Below are positions 9,546-19,989 of a stretch of DNA of 64,000 nucleotides, one piece after another (position 1 is the first letter of the stretch; the number at the start of each line of letters is the position of its first letter). The notes beneath the pieces are model-generated. The model worked only from the letters and a program-made list of their open reading frames with translations, did not search any database and had not been told where the DNA came from. Both the position numbers and the translations under genes were made by a program. The stretch comes from Yponomeuta sedellus. Taxonomy: Eukaryota; Arthropoda; Insecta; Lepidoptera; Yponomeutidae. The stretch is taken from positions 958,775-1,022,774 of the forward strand of contig OW203725.1 of NCBI GenBank assembly GCA_934045075.1, in the 5' to 3' direction.

Positions 9546-10098
9546 GGGAATATTGCTGGCTATGGGACATCACTGACCGTGATTTCTTGATTTGTGAGCG
9601 AGCGCAGAGCGTTGCCTCGCCTTAACTAACCGTTTTATCGGCCGTCGCTCACAACAATACAGCTGGATCTCCGTCGAGAACTTTTCTAATTTCTCCTATA
9701 AAATCATCGAGTTCTGTCCTGAATTTCCCCCGAGGCTAGGGAAGGGGCGGCGGATCGTTAAAATTAACAATGGAATATTGGCACTTGATTAATGGCCGCT
9801 TTCTTGGACCGAATTTTAATTATTTAATTTGTTACGAGTATCAGACGGTCGCATTAATATTTATGGAGCTCGGCCGGGCTTGCGTTTTTTTTCCAAGGCC
9901 GAACGGCTTTACAGCTGAAATAAACGTGCGATCTGCGGCTGCAGCGCCCGTCACCGACGAACGACCGCAGCATCTGCAGTTGAAGTTTCGCTGGTATGTG
10001 TGTGTAGGTTCTGTTGTCCATTGTTGCAACGTTGCGGGCAAACGCACGTCAATACGCTAACTGGTTGACGTCAAGCCGCCCCGTCGCTTGGCCGACCC
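9546..10098. other. no recognised feature
   Basis: Contains short frames at 9770-10060 in a moderately GC-rich stretch. No domain, splice pattern or repeat I can name. Confidence 0.45.
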
Positions 10099-10100
10099 TA

Positions 10101-10484
10101 TATTTCGTTTTTTTAGCATTAGAATTTTCGTAAACAAAGAAGCAGGGCTAGTCAACCTAAGAATCGTCTGCCTAATTTCTATATTTGTTTTAAATATACA
10201 TACAAGTATTGAAAAAAGCGACTTCTACTAGTGTTACTGATTGTTATTTTTATTTGTAGTGTATTTATTCTAAAAAGGTAGTTAAATATTGTTAATGTTA
10301 TCTTCACTAACGAATTAGGCTCCCTGTAATGTTAGTTGCAAGAGGAAAAAAAACCTACTTTGTTTACTGTTGAGCCAAGTAAATACAGCTTTCTATCTAT
10401 GTTTCAGATATTATGTCTACGTAATAATAAGCAGTAGCCCTGCTTTTTTGTTTACAAAATTTCTAATGCTAAAAAAACGAAGTA
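10101..10484. mobile_element. 384-bp MITE with about 50-bp inverted ends and TA target site
   Basis: The left end TATTTCGTTTTTTTAGCATT continues to GTAAACAAAGAAGCAGGGCT. The right end is its inverse (AGCCCTGCTTTTTTGTTTAC ... AATGCTAAAAAAACGAAGTA). TA flanks both sides (10099-10100, 10485-10486). No transposase frame. A different family from 7830-8076. Confidence 0.8.
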
Positions 10485-10486
10485 TA

Positions 10487-11170
10487 AATGCTTCCCATTT
10501 CCACTCCATTAGATTTTCAATTTACACAGATTTTTTGCGCGACTCGACGCCAAAGAATGAACGGTTGAAAGGGTCATTTGCACCGCGATCGCAATTAATT
10601 TTTATTGAATTTAAAAGCGAACGTTTCCTTTCCGTCCTTAATTTTTAAAGCTATTGTTTTTTAAGCTTAGTTGACAGATCCCTCGTCATTATGTGCCTGG
10701 GCTTCGTCCTTGAGCAGTCCTTTTAGGCGATTTTGCTTTTATTTGTACGGCCTCCAGTCAGTCAATTGGCTAACGACGCGGGTGTCAACTGAAAAATCGC
10801 AGCCGAAATTACTTGGTGGAAATCAAATCGAAGCCCCCGTTCATCAATCAAAATGGGCATCACTTGCACTGGATGGCGGGGCTTGCGGGCGCGCCGTTAA
10901 AAAAACAATTAAATGCGCAATTAATTCGGCGAGTTAAGGCCTTCGGCGGTTGATTGGACGCGCCCGGGACGGCGAGTCATTAGGACACTGTCACACCGGG
11001 ATCAAGGGTGATCGAGGATTACTTTGCGTCACTCACTGGAATGTTATTACGTAACTGTTCAGGCTTGAGCGAGAACGAAAAATGTAGAAGTTAGAAACTT
11101 CATACAAAAACATCATAAATTCTCAAACTTATAATTGTATAGAATCAGGCGTTACTTTGCGGAAATCCAT
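10487..11170. other. no recognised feature
   Basis: Includes a relatively GC-rich patch (about 10850-11010) that stands out from the AT-rich flanks. No frame with a recognisable motif. Confidence 0.45.
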
Positions 11171-11459
11171 AATTCATAATTCATTTATTGATCTGTGAGT
11201 CACAAGTACATAAAGATGTTATAAATTTGAAAAGTTGGGTTGCTATGTGCTCTACCTAAATAGGCATACAAATCATGTCCTATAGAATATAATTAATATG
11301 AATTTTAATAGTCAAATCAAAATAGTAATAATCACATTAAATTAGAAATGTCAGTAAAATTGTAGAATAAAATTTAAATACTTAAGCTATGATAAAATAA
11401 AAAAATGTCAATACAAAATTAAATGGTACAAATATAAAATGTCAAATACAAAGTTATCA

Positions 11460-14300
11460 TCACATTTTATCAGCAAAGAAATCTTTTATGTCATAGTAGC
11501 ATTTATTTACTAAAATGTCATATAGTCTTCTTTTGAATATAATTGTATTTAATGTTTTAATTTCATCAGGTAACTTATTATAAATTTTTGGTGCCATAGT
11601 CACAATGCTTTTTTGCTTAAAAGTAGTTTTACATGGTTCAATTAAGAGTTTGTGTGGATGGCGTATCGACCTGTATTGGTTTTTGTGAGCTTTCGGAAAT
11701 AACGACTCATTAGTTTTAACAAATATAGCAACCTCATAAATATATAAACAAGAAAGTGTGAGGATCTTATGCTTTTTAAAATAGGGCTTACAGCTTTCAG
11801 TTGATTGTAATTGGCACATTGATCTAAGACACCTTTTCTGTGCTTTAAATATGGTAGTTATGTCCGTGCTATTGCCCCAAAATATAATACCAAATCGCAA
11901 AGTTGACATAACATATCCGTGAAAGGCTGAAAGTAAAGCATCTCTACTAACAATTTTACTTAATTTATGTAAAGCGTAGGCTGATTTACTGAGTTTTTTA
12001 CATGTTACCTCTGCTTGGCATTTCCAGTTCAAGTTTTTGTCAATTATCAAACCTAGAAATCTGGTGGTAGATTCCTCTTCAATAGTTATTTTGTCATATA
12101 CCAACTTTACTGACGGAGCATTAACCCTCTGATGGAAATGCATAATTTTTGTTTTATTCAGGTTTGCTTTCAAGCAGTTAGAGTCAAGCCACTGCATTAT
12201 TTCTTCGAGAGTTTTGTTTATTTCACTTTCGTAATCCCTATTTTCAGTTTGTTTAATGACTGCCGTGCTATCGTCTGCGAAAAGAGTCATTGGGTAGCTT
12301 ACATTTAAAGGTAAATAATTTATGTAGAGCAAGAAAATTAATGGGCCAAGTATACTTCCTTGCGGAACACCATGTAGAGACAAGCGATCGTTTGAAGTAT
12401 ATGTAACTTCATGGTTTGTATTAGCGCAAATATTACTGAGGTGTGTTTGCTGCGTCCGATCACTTAAATACGATTTTATAAGTTCTAACGGTGTCCCTCT
12501 AACTCCATATGACTCTATCTTCTGTAACAAGATCTTGTGGTTTACGTAATCGAAGGCTTTGGTCATATCCATATAAATAGCGGATACTGGGACTTTGCAA
12601 TCTACACATCGGATGATTTCTACGAGGAAGTCGTATATTGCAAGATTGATTGTTTTTTGTTTTCTAAAACCTTTTTGCTGTTCCACTAAAATATTATTTT
12701 TATCGACATAATTGTATAACGAATTGTAAATTACTTTTTCTATGATCTTAGAAAATATTGGTATCAATGCTATCGGTCTATAATTTTGAATCGATTCTTT
12801 ATCGCCTTTCTTATGAATTGGTTTTATTATTGTTGTTTTTAATTGAGTAGGGAATGTTCCATTGACTATACAAAGATTTATTATATAACTCAGATGCGGT
12901 GAAATTATTTCATTAACGTATTTTATAACTTTTGTGCTGATTTCATCGTAACCAACACTTGTTTTATTTTTTAAGCATTTTATTATTTTGTATATGTCGT
13001 ACGGAATAGTTGGGGAAATAAACAAAGAAGTTGATTGAGAATCGAATTTATACTTCGTATCTAGAAACTGTTGTGAGTCTGTGTTTGGGATGGTTATTTG
13101 GTCTATAAAGTGGTTGTTAAATGCGTTTGCCATTCTGGTGGGATCTGTGGTGGTTTCTTTTTTATATTTCAGACTTCTAATTGGTTCTCTAGGTCGACGG
13201 GGCTTAGAACTGTTGATAATTTGCCAAGTAGTTTTAGACTTATTTTCTGATGTTCGTATTAGGTTATTGTTTATTGATTTTTGTGTCAGTTTTATAATTT
13301 TTCTAAGTCTCTGTGTATAGGTTTTTAGCATGCTTTTATTGGCTTCAGTTGGGTGAATTCTATAAGACCAAAGTAGAGTTCTTTGTTTTTTTGTACATAG
13401 TCTTATACCTCTGGAAATCCACTTAACACGCCTTTCACTAGATATTTTAATACTTTTTACAGGAAAACACAGCTCATATAGTAAACGAAAAATGTCAAGG
13501 AAGTTGTTATATGCCTCATTTGGGTCGTCAGTACTATATATATCAGAAAATGTCAATTGCCCTAAATAACGTTTAAATGCCTGGAGATTTTCTTTACAAT
13601 AGTCACGTCTCTTTATTCGCCAGTACTTTAGCCTGCATGTTTTGTTGACTCTACATTTTAATGTTTGAGCTGTGTGGTCAGATAAACCCAAATCAATGAC
13701 CTCAGCCTGACATGTCAAATCGTTGTGAGCGAAATTGTCTATACATGTCTTACTTTGTAGCCTTGTAGGTTCCTTAATTGTTAGAGTTAAGTTATGGCTG
13801 GTCAGTATATTATCGAATTCCTGAGATGGCTTGTCACGTTTTAGGATGTCAATGTTAAAGTCACCGCAGAGTACAATTGAATTGTTCTTTTTTTTATTAA
13901 TGAATGTCAATAATTTATTTAATTGAGTAAAGAAAATATTTACCTCTGTGACAGACATTTAAGGAACTCTGTAAACACATATTATTATAAATTCGTAGTC
14001 GGGCAATTCTATCGCACAGCATTCTGTATTATTTTCTATAGAGATGTTTTTTAGTTCTATATTTTTGTACTTTATCCCATTCTTTACTAGGATACAAGCA
14101 CCCCCCCTTTTTACATTATCTCTAGCGTAGCACGATGCTAAGTTATAGTTCGGTAAACAAAGTTGGCTTTCGTATCCAGACTCTATGAAATGCTCCGTAC
14201 AGCAGATAACATCTATGGACTTACCTAAGGAATCTAGGTCTGACAAATGTATACTTAATAAGTCTGATTTGTTGATAAGTCCTGCTATGTTTTGATGCAA
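11460..14300 (-). pseudogene. LINE ORF2: endonuclease-reverse transcriptase with one in-frame stop
   Basis: Encodes an APE-type endonuclease and a reverse transcriptase. The first 113 residues (14300-13959) begin HQNIAGLINK and end VYRVP, the endonuclease block usually followed by PP or SP. A TAA at 13959-13961 then interrupts, and the same frame continues without any shift for 832 residues (13958-11460). In that second part: GDFN at 32-35 and SDH at 93-95 complete the nuclease. RT motifs are YRPIAL (about 393), MDMTKAFD (463-470), VPQGSILGP (531-539) and the catalytic FADD (560-563). The C-terminus ends in CYYDIKDFFADKM. The joined length of about 946 codons is normal for the superfamily. 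The frame is open upstream of 14300 into ORF1, and the first residue there is TTG, so the true start is uncertain. CR1 versus a Jockey clade cannot be settled by eye. Confidence 0.9.
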
Positions 14301-14313
14301 TATATAGAGGGTA

Positions 14314-15501
14314 TCATAAGCGAAAGAACTCGAGTTCCTTTTGTTCTGTACCAGTTTGCTGATTTATGTCACTTTTCCCCTTGTTGCTGGTGTCACTTAT
14401 TACTGTCATAAATGCTTGAATGTCGACAAAGATGCGTTTCATTCCCAAGTTGTTAAGGGCTTTCTGTCGCCCGGAAAACATGTCGTAATCGTAGCTCAGG
14501 TTTTCATTAGAGTCGAGAATGTAAGCATATTCGTGCGTAGTGTTGTCTAAGTAGAGGAGGTTGTTAAACATTTCAATCCTGCAGTTGAACATTGTTAGGT
14601 CCTTACCAAATTTAAAGACAGGTAGGCAGAGGATGATATTGGTGTGTTGTACCTTCAAGAGTGTGCCTCTTATGTGCTCTATGATTTCAAAATAGTTACT
14701 CGTTTCTACGAAGTCTGTTTCCCCAATTAGCACAACGCAGTAGTCATTCATTGAATGTTTTTTTAGTTTTATTTCTATATCTCTGAGTAGCACTTTAATG
14801 CTAACATTGCTAGTTAGATAATGGCACAGCTGTGTGTTGGAAGGGTCGAAAGTTCCTTTAGCAATATTGAGTATGTTGTTGTGTGAATTGCTACTAATTA
14901 TGGTAATTTTTTTCTTTTCACGTTTACTCCTCAATTCGTTTATTGTTACAGTCCTTTTCTGGTTTTGTAAAGGACTCTTCGGACTTGCATTCTGCTCTAT
15001 TGTATTCTCTTTAGAGTCTTGTTTCCTTGTTTTATTTTCCGGTTCGCGTCGGTTGGATGTACCTAGTATTGGCCAATGCCTAGTGTCAGCTACTTGTCCG
15101 TTTGTGGTTGAGCTAGACGGAGTATTTGATAGGCGGCGTGGCGTAGACTTTGCAGATCGGTTTTTCTTTGTTTTTGGTGTGACGCAATCGTTTTTTAGGC
15201 TTTCAGTTACCTTTTTGCAAATTTTATTGCTTTTTTTTAGTTCTTCTAAACTTTTATTTAATTGTCTATTTTCTAAATTTAGAGTATCTATCTCTTTGTG
15301 AGCTGTTTTTAGCTGTAATTTCAGATCCTCAATTTGCTTTTTGAGCTCGGATAATTGATCTTCGTCGTCATCCGACATTGCGGGTAAACTGCTCGTGGTG
15401 CCATCTAGCGCATTTTTTGTGGTATCGAGTTCTTCGTCTGTTAGCTGCGATTCTGATTGAGTTCGTGGTTTTCTAAATGTTATATTTGAGAAGAAGCTCA
15501 T
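14314..15501 (-). CDS. LINE ORF1 protein: coiled coil plus esterase-like segment
   Basis: About 395 residues from the ATG at 15501 (MSFFSNITFRKPRTQ). The frame is open back to 15627, but those 42 codons overlap a tRNA-like leader, so I prefer the internal Met. Counted from that Met, residues 48-100 form an acidic then heptad-like coiled coil (EDQLSELKKQIEDLKLQL). A basic, Ser/Pro-rich linker follows. Residues about 196-300 hold ITIISSNSHNN and VVLIGETDF, which resemble the Ser and GxND blocks of the SGNH-esterase domain of CR1-type ORF1 proteins, though the canonical residues are altered. No PHD finger or CCHC knuckle is visible. The ORF1 stop (14314-14316) overlaps the ORF2 frame. Role by family: an RNA-binding chaperone in the retrotransposition complex; the esterase reading is inference. 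Confidence 0.8.
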   Translation of the reverse strand: MSFFSNITFRKPRTQSESQLTDEELDTTKNALDGTTSSLPAMSDDDEDQLSELKKQIEDLKLQLKTAHKEIDTLNLENRQLNKSLEELKKSNKICKKVTESLKNDCVTPKTKKNRSAKSTPRRLSNTPSSSTTNGQVADTRHWPILGTSNRREPENKTRKQDSKENTIEQNASPKSPLQNQKRTVTINELRSKREKKKITIISSNSHNNILNIAKGTFDPSNTQLCHYLTSNVSIKVLLRDIEIKLKKHSMNDYCVVLIGETDFVETSNYFEIIEHIRGTLLKVQHTNIILCLPVFKFGKDLTMFNCRIEMFNNLLYLDNTTHEYAYILDSNENLSYDYDMFSGRQKALNNLGMKRIFVDIQAFMTVISDTSNKGKSDINQQTGTEQKELEFFRL

Positions 15502-15587
15502 CGTTACCGAATATAGATGTCGCTTTTCACGTGGAAAATAACAAAAATGGATTTCGCAAGTTGTACGGATCACTTTTTGTGCTCCGC

Positions 15588-15652
15588 CCAGGATCGAACC
15601 AGTCCACCGCACGAGAATAAGTGTCATTTACCGCTGCACTACGGTGAACCTT
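15588..15652 (-). promoter_or_regulatory. tRNA-like Pol III box pair in the LINE 5' leader
   Basis: On minus, CGTAGTGCAGCGGTAAATGA resembles a tRNA D-arm/A box. About 35 bp on, GGACTGGTTCGATCCTGGGC contains GGTTCGATCC, a perfect B box. The pair lies just upstream of the preferred ORF1 start. It may be a SINE head fused into the leader, a captured promoter, or chance. No other copy is in this window. Confidence 0.5.
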
Positions 15653-16067
15653 ATTGCAAGTTGCGAATCAAGTGAATAGATTTTAGAACACTATGAGTTC
15701 TGTTCGGCAGAGCTTTTGTATTATCAAGGTCGGATCAATGCCCGGTCATTGCTCCCACCACGACTCACACTCACTTATTTGAATTCAAACGTTGTTTTTG
15801 TTTGGGTTTTTTGACGATTACTGCCACAATATTTGTTTACTTTTAATTCTGATTTCACAGTTTTGAGGCACACTTAATTGTCTCTTTAACTTTGTAACTT
15901 TATAACTAAAAACTTAACTTTTTACCGCACTTTTTATTTTATTTTACTAGAGAGAAGTAGTATGTGACTGTGTTGAATGACTGCGCGACGGCGACTTCAT
16001 ATCCATAACAGCATTAAAAAGTTAAAATTACTTTGCAAAGTTATTTTAACTTGTTAAACTTATAATT

Positions 16068-16503
16068 TAAAAACCTATTTAGAGGCTAAAAATTTCACCC
16101 ATGCCGGGATTCGAACCCGCAACCTCTGGCTATCCGTGCCAGCGCTCTACCAATTGAGCCAATAGGCGACTCACGGCATCAGTGAAATTTCGAACCTCTT
16201 TACACTATTCTCTGTATTCGTTCCGATGTTAAACCTAACTGCAAAGTAGGTAGTCGGGGCTGTAAGTAATGCAATTTGCTTAAGTCAGATGTCGCTGCCT
16301 GTACGTAATACAGAGAATAGTGTAAAGAGGTTCGAAATTTCACTGATGCCGTAGTCGCCCATTGGCTCAATTGGTAGAGCGCTGGCACGGATAGTCAGAG
16401 GTCGCGGGTTCGAATCCCGGCATGGGTGAAATTTTTAGCCTCTACATAGGTTTTTAAATTTGTTCCTTAGCACGGGTTAGTGCATTTAAAATAAAAAATT
16501 GTA
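16068..16503. repeat. SINE family A, head-to-head inverted dimer with 13-bp TSD
   Basis: The left arm (16068-16215) is the tRNA-like module in reverse (B box GGATTCGAACCC). A spacer holds GTAGTCGGGGCTGTAAGTAA and AGTCAGATGTCGCTGCCTG, then the direct arm (about 16310-16490) follows with GGTTCGAATCCC and tail TTAGCACGGGTTAGTGCATT. TAAACTTATAATT at 16055-16067 and 16504-16516 bounds the whole unit, so the inverted pair inserted as one 436-bp piece. Same architecture at 21310-22095. Confidence 0.88.
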
Positions 16504-16729
16504 TAAACTTATAATTACTTTATCTTTTTGGTTTAAAAATAACACACCGTTTTCTGCATCCCGAATAAGCGGATAGAAACCAGGTTCGTCATTTGCACAA
16601 TTTTGACAAAGCGTTTTTGCTTCATCAACATCCGACAATTGAACAACTAAATCTAAAAATAAATGTATTTAAAGACAAAAATTTAGCATTTATTTTGCAT
16701 TTCACTACTTACATCTTAACAGTGAATAC

Positions 16730-16918
16730 CGCTAGTGGCATTTTTCCGAGTGCTTCCGTGCTAGGCAAAGCTCGTAAAGCCGTGGGTGCCGGCTGTCATG
16801 TAATGGTAGTCGTTAAGCCATGTTAGAGGCCTTATGGGCGGCTTGATAACTTCTGAAGTAAGGCCCGCCACTGTATTACAAACCTCCACCAACCCGGACC
16901 AGCGTCCAGTGGTATCTT
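16730..16918 (+). repeat. 5S-headed SINE, internal fragment
   Basis: Starts at ACCGCTAGTGGCATTTTTCC, just after the 5S-like head, and stops within AACCCGGACCAGCGTCC. Truncated at both ends. Confidence 0.8.
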
Positions 16919-16959
16919 CACTCACACTAGATGGGTGAAGGGACCACTCCGACGCTGTA

Positions 16960-17262
16960 GTGCCTGGGACATGGTTTTATAGATGGTGTAGGCTTGCCCA
17001 GCACCTATACCATCCTGACAGCTTAGTCGGCCTAGCCCACAGGAATGACTAGTCAATACGTGCGGAGCCAACCAAGCCGCGGGTTTCCTCACGATGTTTT
17101 CCTTCACCGTTAGCGTGTGGTATTGCGACTACAAATTCGCAAATGTACGTAACTTTGAAATTAAACAAAGTCATTGGTACATGCCCGCACTCGGGATCGA
17201 ACCTGGGGCTCTCGCTTGCCAGTCCATGGTTCTACCCACTGAGCTACCAAACTCGTATACAT
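16960..17262 (-). repeat. tRNA-headed SINE, family G
   Basis: The head, read on minus, is GAGTTTGGTAGCTCAGTGGG with B box GGTTCGATCCCGAG. The body contains GGTGAAGGAAAACATCGTGA, shared with family B. The far end reaches about 16960. Other G-type bodies: 8940, 20830, 38064, 51178 and 59282. Confidence 0.75.
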
Positions 17263-17545
17263 AATAGAGAAATAGCTTCTTTATTTTGCATGTATTTAAT
17301 TCGTAATTTTAACTGTTGGATTCATAATAATTTAATTTTGCGGGATCACATTTTATTTGGGAAGTTTTTCATGAAACTTTGGATACTTTGATATTGAACC
17401 GTGAGCGTGGGCTTAATGGCCCGCTGGTCGGACCATTAAGCTTACGTTGAACATACTATAAAACATGAATTTTGGTTGGCTTGGAAGTCTTCGCAAAGCG
17501 AACTTGCAATAGCTTTCAACAATAGCTCTCGATTATATTCTTTTT

Positions 17546-18432
17546 TATGCACTAACCCGTGCTAAGGATAATTTTAAAAACCTATTAAATAGGTTTTTCG
17601 AAATTGTCCTTAGCACTGGTTAGAGCATTTAATCATGTGGGTACAGCGATATCATTCCGATGTAAAACCTAACTGTAAAGTGTAAAGTAGTCGCCAATTA
17701 GGTCAGTTGGGAGGGCGCTGGCACGGTTTTTTTTTTTTTTTTTTTATTTTGAGCGAGGTACTGCCACTGTTTATTTTGTGGCAACCTTTAAGTCATGATT
17801 GTATATAAAATTATTGTGTCAATGTCTTTAGGAATAAAAAAAAAAAAATAGGTTACAATTACTGTGTTTTAAAAATGATAAAAAATAATAATAATAATAA
17901 TTGCAAATATAACATTAAAATATTAAATTGTCATTATCATTCGGTGTAAAATGAAAGTTCTTATATAATATTACAAAACTAAATAAAGTTTTAAATTAAC
18001 ATTTACTTAATCTAATGTTTTTTTTTTTTTTTATTATTTTTAATTTATTTATTTTCTTACGTTTCCTTTCCATTCCCTTTTTTCTTTTTTTTTTTTTCGT
18101 TCTTATATCTTCTCTTTTCCTGTTTTTCTTTTATATATATTTGTGTTTTTTTTTTTTTCATCTTTTCTTCTTTCCTTTTTTTACTATGTAAAAACCATTC
18201 ACATCATATTAATAACCTATTAAATAGAAAGACATGAACAAAGATGAATTAAAGCCAAGTTAAATTAGATTTCTAAGAATACAATATAAATTAAATTTCA
18301 ATATATATTTCAGATACTTCGCTGGCACGGTTAGCCAGAGGTCACAGGTTCGAGTCCCGGAATGGGTGAAATTTTAGCCTCTAAATAGGTTTTTAAAATT
18401 GTCTTTAGCACGGGTTAGTGCATTAAAAAGAA
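17546..18432 (+). repeat. SINE family A with inverted tails, interrupted by a retroposon
   Basis: Begins with the family tail in reverse then forward (TGCACTAACCCGTGCTAAGG ... TAGAGCATTTAATCATGTGG). Next come the middle segment and half of the tRNA module to CGCTGGCACGGTT at 17728. The module resumes at 18320 and runs to the family tail (TTAGCACGGGTTAGTGCATT). A 591-bp retroposon occupies 17729-18319. Confidence 0.85.
17729..18319 (-). mobile_element. poly(A) retroposon with 13-bp TSD, inserted into a SINE
   Basis: Starts on plus with about 20 T and is flanked by CGCTGGCACGGTT at 17716-17728 and 18320-18332. It is therefore a minus-strand poly(A)-tailed insertion. The rest is very AT-rich, with several long T runs near 18020-18180 and no open frame. 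Probably the 5'-truncated 3' UTR of a LINE; family not recognised. Confidence 0.82.
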
Positions 18433-18472
18433 TATGGGTAACAGAGTACAAAGGCGGGCATAATTTCGTTAT

Positions 18473-18830
18473 CAACCCTTGTATGTCCCCACTACTGGGG
18501 CACGGGTCTCTTCCTGCATCGCAGGAAGGTTAGGCCATACTCCACCACGGGGGCCAAGTCCGGGTTGGTGGAGGATTGTAAGACAGTGGCGGGCCTTACT
18601 GTCAGAAGTTATCAAGCCGCCCATAAGGCCTCTGACATGGCTTAACGACTGCCATTATATGACAGCCGGCACCAACGGCTTAACGTGCCTTGCGAAGCAC
18701 GGAAGCGCTCGGAAAAATGCCACTAGCGGTAGTCACGGGACGCTCACCCATCCCATACCTGACCGCGCCTGTAGTTGCTTAACCAAGTGATTGATTCACT
18801 CGGTTCGCCTAGGCCACGAGCGCTTCGGGG
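18473..18830 (-). repeat. 5S-headed SINE, near full length
   Basis: From ATCAACCCTTGTATGTCCCC to GGCCACGAGCGCTTCGGGG on plus. The head at about 18725-18815 contains CGCTCACCCATCCCATACC and CTGACCGCGCCTGTAGTTGC, the reverse of the 5S-like block. Contains a short palindrome CTTCCTGCATCGCAGGAAG typical of the family body. Confidence 0.88.
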
Positions 18831-18831
18831 C

Positions 18832-19550
18832 ATAATTTACTTGAGTCTATTATCAAAAACAGAAATTGAAGATTCGTCATCAGCAAAGCTTTCATATTTC
18901 CTGGCGTGGGCAGTCCCGCGCCCGGTGTACGAGAGGCCGAGTGCTAACAAGTGGTACATCGCAGGCCGGGCAGGCCACTCGTTATTTATCCGCAGTAAAC
19001 ACGGCGCAATTAACCTCATGCTCCCGTTGCCATGGCGTTGCCGTGACGTTGTCGCACGTTTCTAGGTAAGCAAAGCTACCGTACACACGTGCACTCTATT
19101 GCGTTATGTCACGGTTGAATTTGCAACGAACGTGTCAATGTTGACCTGTTGTCGACTGTACTCGGCAATTGGGTACTGTGGGGTTATTGTGAAAAATTTA
19201 AAGAGCGTTACGGACGGATAGAAGTAAATTTTTTGTTTTTGTTGAAATTTGAAATTTAAAAAAAAAAAATTTGTTGAAATCATAATAACCTAAAACTAAA
19301 TAAGATAAATACTACGAGTATATATAGGTAGAATTATTTTTAATTTAAACCTAGTTCTAACCTAGGGTAATAAGACCAACAATTTACAACCAAATCCACA
19401 TAACACACACACGCACAAACTTACACACACACACAACCTTGTGAATTCTGCTTAAATTTTTTTTTGTTTAAGAAATAAATATTTAGTATTTTCTAAGGTT
19501 AACACGAGCACTAGACATAATTAAAACTGTTTCAATACAGATTTATGCTC
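18832..19550. other. no recognised feature, CA-rich patch
   Basis: Mostly non-coding. A short (CA)n-like stretch lies at about 19403-19436, with A and T runs near 19258 and 19458. Short overlapping frames at 18866-19069 have no recognisable motif. Confidence 0.5.
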
Positions 19551-19554
19551 GTAA

Positions 19555-19665
19555 CTTCATAATTAACTTTTGTAACTTTTGACGAGGGTAGTAATCTAGC
19601 CACGGCTCTTTTAAACCTTTCAAAAAGACGCCTACCACCTCAGTCATCCGAGACCACGGCACATT
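19555..19665 (+). repeat. dispersed repeat, family H fragment
   Basis: AACTTTTGTAACTTTTGACG to CACCTCAGTCATCCGAGACC and ACGGCAC. The same block is at 25870-25975 and, reversed, at 45660-45770. Confidence 0.7.
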
Positions 19666-19989
19666 TATTTTTATCATAATTATGCTTGCCCATCCCGCAT
19701 TGGCAATTTCAAGTACTGAGTTACGATTCTAAAAAGACTACAGTTGTTCTACAGCAGTGGACTAATAATGTTCTCAAATCTGTGTGTGATAAATCAAAGC
19801 ATTGTTCCATTTCAATATAGCACAATGATGATGATGATGATGATGACAATGATGAAAAAGCATGCCTTGTGCATAATCGCCTCAGATACTCAGGTTTCCT
19901 CGCAATGTTTTCCTTCACAGTTTTGTCCACCTTCCGAATGACATTGGTTTATACTCTCTTTCTCTTTCGCTCCCGGAGAGAAAACCTGT

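Larger units (their letters stand above)
11171..15990 (-). mobile_element. near-complete CR1/Jockey-superfamily non-LTR retrotransposon
   Basis: Two-ORF LINE on the minus strand: 5' UTR (about 15990-15502), ORF1 (15501-14314), ORF2 (about 14300-11460) and 3' UTR (11459-11171). The 3' end is fixed by comparison with the truncated sister copy at 1279-1641. The last bases repeat AATTCAT-type units rather than poly(A), as in CR1-type elements. The 5' limit is a guess from where recognisable element sequence stops; I found no clear TSD. ORF2 is interrupted by one stop but otherwise open, so the insertion is young. Confidence 0.8.

Noticed and set aside
9770..10060. Possible 96-residue gene
   Set aside because: No motif, no homology I recognise, and an equally long frame lies on the opposite strand.
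14834..15301. 155-codon plus-strand frame
   Set aside because: Antisense shadow of LINE ORF1, with low-complexity FF/LL composition.
18479..18790. Conserved small protein (YVPTTGARVSSCIAGRLGHT and similar frames at 21805, 27213, 27649, 33286, 46338, 51290)
   Set aside because: The frames recur because the 5S-headed SINE recurs; they shift and break between copies and show no sign of coding constraint.
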